Position numbers and translations under genes: made by a program. A stretch of 9,559 nucleotides of DNA, from assembly GCF_000966975.1 (NCBI RefSeq), contig NZ_JZWV01000028.1, forward strand, positions 1 to 9,559, given 5' to 3'. Under the pieces are notes generated by a model. It saw only the letters and a list, made by a program, of their open reading frames with translations. It was not told the DNA's origin and made no database searches. Shown piece by piece: positions 6,205-9,559 of the stretch (positions are counted from its first letter, which is position 1; each line of letters opens with the position of its first letter). The stretch is from Streptomyces katrae. Its GTDB lineage: Bacteria; Actinomycetota; Actinomycetes; Streptomycetales; Streptomycetaceae.

Positions 6205-7131
6205 ATGGGCAACCACGTGGCCCTGGCCACCGACATGACCAGCCTTCCGATCGACTACGACATGCCGCTGCTGCTGGAGGCGTGCAAGGAGGCCGGAGTA
6301 CGGGCCGAGATATGCAGCTGGGAGGATCCCGACATCGACTGGGGGGCCTTCGACGCCGTGCTGCTGCGGTCCCCGTGGAGTTACGTGGAGCAGCTGCCGC
6401 GCTTCCTGCGGTGGTGCGAGCGCGTCACCTCCGTGACGCACCTGCTCAACCCGCTGCCGGTGGTGCGCTGGAACCTCGACAAGAGCTACCTGGGCGATCT
6501 GGACGCGGCGGGGGTGCCCGTCGTGCCGAGCAGTTTCGTGGCCCCGGAGGCCGAGCCGGCCGACGCCCTGCGGGCCTTCCTCGAACGGTATCCCGACGCC
6601 GCCGAGTTCGTGGTGAAGCCGACCGTCGGCGCCTACTCGCGGGACGTGCAGCGGTTCTCCCGCGCGCAGGAGCCCGATGCGACCCGGCACATCGCCAAGC
6701 TGCTCGAACAGGGCTGCGACGCACTGATCCAGCCGTACATGGACGCCATCGACCGTGACGGCGAGACCGACCTGATCTATTTCGACGGCGAGTACAGCCA
6801 CGCCATCCGCAAGCGGGCGCTGCTGCTGCCCGACGGCACGGTGGACGTACCCACGCAGGACGCCCGTACCGCGCGGGACGCCGCCCCGGACGAACGGGCG
6901 GTCGCCTCGGCGGCGCTGAAGGCGGTCGTGGCACGGCTGGACCTGGAACGGCCGCTGCTCTACGGCCGTGTCGACCTCATCCGCGACGGCGAGGGCAGGC
7001 CCGTCCTGCTCGAACTCGAAGTGTGCGAGCCGTCGCTGAGCATGCCCTTCGCCGAGGGCTCCGCCCACCGGTTCGCGCGGGCCATCGCCGCACGGCTGGA
7101 AGACATCTCCCGAACCCGCAAGAACGGATGA
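6205..7131 (+). CDS. dcsG: DcsG-like ATP-grasp cycloserine synthetase
   Basis: The 308-residue protein is an ATP-grasp ligase. Likely ATP-binding lysines are K93 (NLDKSYL) and K138 (FVVKPTVGAYS). A GETD segment at 186-189 follows. R255 and D257 lie in YGRVDLIR, and an acidic metal-binding patch E270, E272, E275 sits in LLELEVCEPS. The N-terminal PIDYDMPLLLEAC and the LLNPLPVVRW region match what I remember of S. lavendulae DcsG. DcsG uses ATP to cyclise O-ureidoserine, losing CO2 and ammonia, and gives the isoxazolidinone ring; the published enzyme works on the D isomer. With no racemase in this operon, the isomer used here is an open question. It lies 27 bases after the SDR, and its TGA overlaps the exporter start as ATGA. 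Confidence 0.9.
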   Translation: MGNHVALATDMTSLPIDYDMPLLLEACKEAGVRAEICSWEDPDIDWGAFDAVLLRSPWSYVEQLPRFLRWCERVTSVTHLLNPLPVVRWNLDKSYLGDLDAAGVPVVPSSFVAPEAEPADALRAFLERYPDAAEFVVKPTVGAYSRDVQRFSRAQEPDATRHIAKLLEQGCDALIQPYMDAIDRDGETDLIYFDGEYSHAIRKRALLLPDGTVDVPTQDARTARDAAPDERAVASAALKAVVARLDLERPLLYGRVDLIRDGEGRPVLLELEVCEPSLSMPFAEGSAHRFARAIAARLEDISRTRKNG

Positions 7132-8084
7132 CGACCATGACAACGGCACAGACGACACAAGAGACCTCGACGGCGCCGGCTCCGGCCGGCGGGTCCGCCC
7201 CGGCGGCCGCGGCCGCCGCCCCGGTCGGGGTGCGCGGAACCCTCTACGCCGCCCTCGGCGTGCTCAGCTTCTCGTTCAGCTTCCCCGGCACGGTGTGGGC
7301 CCTCGACGGGTTCGGCCCGTGGAGCGCCATCGGGGTACGCGGTGTGCTGGCCGCCCTGATCGCGGGCACGGCGCTGCTGGTGACGCGGGCCCCGCTGCCG
7401 GCCCGCGGCGACTGGCCCGCGCTCGCCGTGGTGGCGGGCGGCTGCGCGATCGGGTTCCCGCTGCTCACCACCCTGGCCCTGCAGACCTCGTCGACGGCGA
7501 ACTCGGCGATCGTCATCGGGGCGCTGCCGATGGCGACCGCGGCGTTCTCCGCGGTCCTCACCCGGCGCCGGCCCTCGAAGGTGTTCCGGGCCGCGGCGCT
7601 GACCGGCGGGGCGACCGTGATCGCGTTCACCCTCTCGCAGAGCCACGGCAGGCCCACGGTCGCCGAGCTCTACCTCTTCGGCGCCCTCGTCGTCTGCGCG
7701 GCCGGCTACGCCTTCGGCGGGCGGCTCTCCGCCCGGATGCCCGGCTGGCGGGTCATCGCCTGGGGCGTGGTGCTGGCCGCTCCGGTCAACATCGCCGTGT
7801 CCCTGTGGGCGCTGCCGCACGAACCGGTGCACCTGACGTCGAAGGCCCTGATCGGCATGGCGTACATCGCGGCCGTCTCCCAGTTCGGCGGGTTCGTGGT
7901 CTGGTACAAGGGCATGGGGCTCATCGGTGTGGCCCGGGCGAGCCAACTGCAGCTCGCGCAGCCGCTGTTGACCCTGCTGTGGGCCGTACTGCTGATGGGC
8001 GAGACGATCGGTGCGGCCGTGCCGCTGACCGCGTGCATCGTCCTGGCCTGCATCGTCGTGACCCAACGGGCCAGGACCTCCTGA
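7128..8084 (+). CDS. EamA/DMT-family membrane transporter, probable product exporter (DcsJ-like position)
   Basis: Starting at ATG 7128, which overlaps the dcsG stop as ATGA, the protein has 318 residues. An in-frame ATG at 7137 is an alternative start. About 35 residues rich in Ala, Pro and Thr come first, without a cleavable signal. Then follow roughly ten hydrophobic helices in two halves, the layout of EamA (drug/metabolite transporter) proteins. A conserved late stretch (about 280-300) has RASQLQLAQPLLTLL and GET, as in many family members. It probably exports the product across the membrane and gives self-protection. In S. lavendulae the last gene, dcsJ, codes for a membrane protein with a role in resistance; I cannot confirm orthology from memory. 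The tight coupling to dcsG puts it in the same operon. It is the only clear resistance candidate apart from the hisS paralogue. Confidence 0.85.
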   Translation: MTTMTTAQTTQETSTAPAPAGGSAPAAAAAAPVGVRGTLYAALGVLSFSFSFPGTVWALDGFGPWSAIGVRGVLAALIAGTALLVTRAPLPARGDWPALAVVAGGCAIGFPLLTTLALQTSSTANSAIVIGALPMATAAFSAVLTRRRPSKVFRAAALTGGATVIAFTLSQSHGRPTVAELYLFGALVVCAAGYAFGGRLSARMPGWRVIAWGVVLAAPVNIAVSLWALPHEPVHLTSKALIGMAYIAAVSQFGGFVVWYKGMGLIGVARASQLQLAQPLLTLLWAVLLMGETIGAAVPLTACIVLACIVVTQRARTS

Positions 8085-8086
8085 GC

Positions 8087-8103
8087 GGACGGGGCCACCG
8101 TCC
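8087..8103 (+). terminator. Hairpin after the exporter gene, possible operon terminator
   Basis: GGACGG and CCGTCC form a 6-bp GC-rich stem with a 5-base loop, starting 2 bases after the TGA of the exporter. There is no T-run, which is common in streptomycete terminators. The stem is short, so termination may be partial. Confidence 0.4.
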
Positions 8104-8303
8104 CGGCCTGTCCATGACAACGAAATACATCGGTCCGGCGACCCAAAACCACGAAATCCGTGGCAGCGGGGGCGCCGGAACGATGCATTCTCACTCTTCG
8201 GACGCCCGTTTCCCTCGGATCTCCAGGGTGTTAGTTTCTCCGCGTTCACGCAGCGGGGCCGACCACGGGGCCCGCCGCGGTCCCGGGGGAAGGTGAGCGA
8301 GAG
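8104..8303. promoter_or_regulatory. Intergenic region before the regulator, probable promoter
   Basis: This 200-bp non-coding gap has an AT-richer stretch at about 8111-8160 with an inverted repeat (8149-8163). It also carries ACAACGAAA (8117-8125), the reverse complement of bases 1514-1522 in the dcsA promoter palindrome. A TAGTTT near 8231 could be a -10 box, but the -35 match 17 bases upstream (TTTCCC) is poor. AAGGTGAG at 8290-8297 is a likely ribosome-binding site for the TTG start at 8304. No RNA gene is seen. Confidence 0.4.
8149..8163. promoter_or_regulatory. Inverted repeat CCACG-AAATC-CGTGG, candidate operator
   Basis: Perfect 5-bp arms surround a 5-base centre, about 140 bp before the regulator start. 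It could be an autoregulatory site or simply a small hairpin. The arms are short, so chance is possible. Confidence 0.3.
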
Positions 8304-9018
8304 TTGAGTCGTCAGGCAGCCGCGCAGCAACTCCGTACCGCCGCGCCCGCGGTCATCGAGGCGTACCGGGCGGAACTCCTGCGCCTCGGCAGCCCCCTGG
8401 CGACCCGTGAAGACGCCTGGCAGCAGTGCCGTTACCAGGCGCGGAACATCGTGGCCGAGTGCGCGCAGTCGCTGGAGACGGGCCGGCCGGCGGAGGTCAC
8501 GGGGGTCGGCGAGTACTCCCGGCTCCTCGGGGCGCACCGCGTCACCCAGCGGATCCCGGTGTCCGAGTCGGTGCGGGCCGCGGAGGTGCTCTGGGAGGCC
8601 ATGCGGGAGGCGGTCGCGCGGGCGGCGGACCTGGTGCCGGCCGAACAGCGGCACTCGTTGCAGCAGGAGATCAGCACCACGTTCCGTACGGTCACCGGCG
8701 CCCGGCTCTACCAGGGGATCCGCGGCTACGAGGAGGCGGCGCGGCCCGAGGCCCCCGCCGAACGCCCGCAGGGGCCGTCGGGGCTGAGGGAGCAGGCGGA
8801 ACTGGAGCCGCAGGCCCTGGAGGGCCCTGGAGGTGCTGACCCTCCGCGAGCGGGAGATCCTGGAGGCGGTGCGCGAGGGGCTGACGAACCGGCAGATCAG
8901 CCGGCGCTTCGAGATCACCGAGGCGACCGTCAAACGGCACCTGCACAACGCGTACCGCAAGCTGGGCATCAGCTCCCGCGTGCAGGCGCTGAACAAGATG
9001 TTCCCGGAAAACAGGTGA
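8304..9018 (+). pseudogene. LuxR-HTH (GerE-type) transcriptional regulator, frameshifted by a 10-bp duplication
   Basis: The first frame starts at TTG 8304 behind AAGGTGAG. It codes for about 150 residues of mainly helical domain with Ala, Arg and Glu (AYRAELLRLGSP, ARNIVAECAQSLETG). This recalls the RsbRD_N-type domain found in some regulators, a tentative match. After residue 173 that frame loses sense and ends at 9047. The next frame then gives a complete LuxR-type HTH: LTLREREILEAVREGLTNRQ, then ISRRFEITEATVKRHLHNAY and a RKLGISSR end, to TGA 9016-9018. Removing one copy of the 10-bp repeat at 8813-8832 joins both parts into a 234-residue protein reading QALEVLTLRERE across the join, as expected for this family. 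As given, no single protein has both domains. It is the only regulator in the window, so it probably controls, or once controlled, the dcs operon. Confidence 0.85.
8813..8832 (+). repeat. 10-bp tandem duplication (GGCCCTGGAG x2) inside the regulator
   Basis: GGCCCTGGAG at 8813-8822 is repeated exactly at 8823-8832, with one further matching base at 8833. The unit is not a multiple of three, so it shifts the frame by +1 just before the HTH domain. Deleting one unit restores one continuous frame. Confidence 0.95.
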
Positions 9019-9042
9019 CCGCGCCGCTGGAGCGGCGCGGTC
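9017..9042. terminator. Strong GC hairpin after the regulator, probable bidirectional terminator
   Basis: GACCGCGCCGCT and AGCGGCGCGGTC form a perfect 12-bp stem around GG, in practice an 11-bp stem with a 4-base loop. It overlaps the HTH-frame stop codon and lies between two convergent genes, so it could stop transcription from both sides. It has no T-run, as is common for streptomycete terminators. Confidence 0.75.
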
Positions 9043-9104
9043 GGTGATCGTGGCGGGCGGTTCCGGCTTCGACTCCGGACCGGGTCAGGGGCGGGCCGGG
9101 GGGT

Positions 9105-9559
9105 TCAGCCCAGGAGCCCCGGGAGGGCCAGGCCGGCCAGCGCGGTCAGGTTCGCGGCGTACTGGGTGACCATGAACGCCCGGTAGGCGCCGCGGCGTTC
9201 CGCGCGGCCGTCGTGCTCCCGACGGGCGCCGCGCAGCACGCGGACGACCACCCAGACCGACCCCAGGGCCACCGGCACCGCCACCGTGAGGGCGGGCTCC
9301 GCCCACAGCAGCGCCAGCGCCGGTGCGGCCGCGCCGACGGTGAGGGCGCCGGCCACGGCCAGGGCCCGCGCGGCGGCCGGGCCGCGGACGACGGCGACGG
9401 TACGGCGGCCGCCGGCCGCGTCACCGCTGACGTCACCGAGGTCCTTGGTGACGGCGCCGACCAGGGCCATCCACGCCGACATCACCCCGGCGACCAGCGC
9501 ACCCGTCGCGGTCCACGCGCCGCCGGAGGCCGCGACCCCGGCCCCGTACGCGGTGGCGC
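9105..9559 (-). CDS. UbiA-superfamily prenyltransferase, C-terminal part, partial at the right edge
   Basis: The frame enters from the right edge and ends at TGA (9107-9105), giving about 150 residues. The aspartate-rich KDLGDVSGDAAGGRRT matches the second Asp motif of UbiA prenyltransferases (DxxDxxGD followed by GRRT), which binds the magnesium-diphosphate of the prenyl donor. Several Ala/Val/Leu-rich membrane helices follow, ending near GLALPGLLG. These proteins attach prenyl chains to aromatic or other acceptors in the membrane, for example in menaquinone or terpenoid pathways. The acceptor cannot be told from this half. The first Asp motif and the start lie outside the window. It converges on the regulator with a hairpin between, so it is probably unrelated to the dcs operon and marks its right border. 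Confidence 0.8.
   Translation of the reverse strand, partial: ATAYGAGVAASGGAWTATGALVAGVMSAWMALVGAVTKDLGDVSGDAAGGRRTVAVVRGPAAARALAVAGALTVGAAAPALALLWAEPALTVAVPVALGSVWVVVRVLRGARREHDGRAERRGAYRAFMVTQYAANLTALAGLALPGLLG

Noticed and set aside
5119..7158. Long minus-strand open frame (679 codons) over the SDR and dcsG
   Set aside because: It is an antisense shadow with low-complexity composition; the plus-strand frames carry clear catalytic motifs.
6960..8996. Long minus-strand open frame (678 codons) over the exporter and regulator
   Set aside because: It crosses an intergenic region and the frameshift site unchanged and has no domain; a shadow of GC bias.
1634..9018. bldA-type control through TTA codons
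   Set aside because: By eye I found no in-frame TTA codon in the operon or the regulator.
8304..9047. Reading the regulator as an intact 247-residue protein
   Set aside because: After residue 173 the frame is Gly/Arg/Pro-rich nonsense, while the next frame holds a complete LuxR HTH; the 10-bp repeat explains the switch.
1..9559. tRNA, rRNA, CRISPR arrays, insertion sequences or attachment sites
   Set aside because: No cloverleaf, repeat-spacer pattern, transposase or long terminal repeat was seen on either strand.

Overview
The window is very GC-rich, and nearly every codon in the real genes ends in G or C. Genes are packed with 1-4 nt gaps or ATGA overlaps. Together with the protein families present, this points to a streptomycete or close actinomycete. 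The centre is a compact biosynthetic operon that I recognise as a variant of the D-cycloserine (dcs) cluster of Streptomyces lavendulae. No searches were run; the identifications rest on motifs and on remembered family sequences.

Layout. At the left edge is the 3' end of a rightward gene, probably a YahK-type zinc alcohol dehydrogenase. Its tail overlaps a leftward histidyl-tRNA synthetase paralogue (26-1405). A 228-bp divergent promoter region (1406-1633) follows. The rightward operon then runs dcsA (haem-type arginine hydroxylase, 1634-2404), dcsB (hydroxyarginine hydrolase, 2408-3262), dcsD (O-ureidoserine synthase, 3310-4278), dcsE (serine O-acetyltransferase, from 4280), a short-chain dehydrogenase/reductase (5425-6177), dcsG (ATP-grasp cyclising ligase, 6205-7131) and an EamA-type exporter (7128-8084). 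After a second intergenic region lies a LuxR-HTH regulator broken by a 10-bp tandem duplication (8304-9018). A strong hairpin follows, and then a convergent, partial UbiA-type prenyltransferase (9105-9559).

How the genes fit together. In the known pathway DcsA makes N-hydroxy-L-arginine and DcsB cleaves it to hydroxyurea plus ornithine. DcsE makes O-acetyl-L-serine, and DcsD replaces acetate with hydroxyurea to give O-ureido-L-serine. DcsC racemises that product, and DcsG closes the isoxazolidinone ring. This window has A, B, D, E and G, but no DcsC (DapF-like racemase) and no DcsI (D-Ala-D-Ala ligase-like resistance enzyme). Instead there is an SDR between dcsE and dcsG and a divergent hisS paralogue. 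Apparently unrelated genes flank both sides, so the missing genes may be truly absent from the locus. The product could therefore be an L-series or modified cycloserine rather than D-cycloserine. The frameshifted regulator raises the possibility that the cluster is silent or switchable in this strain.
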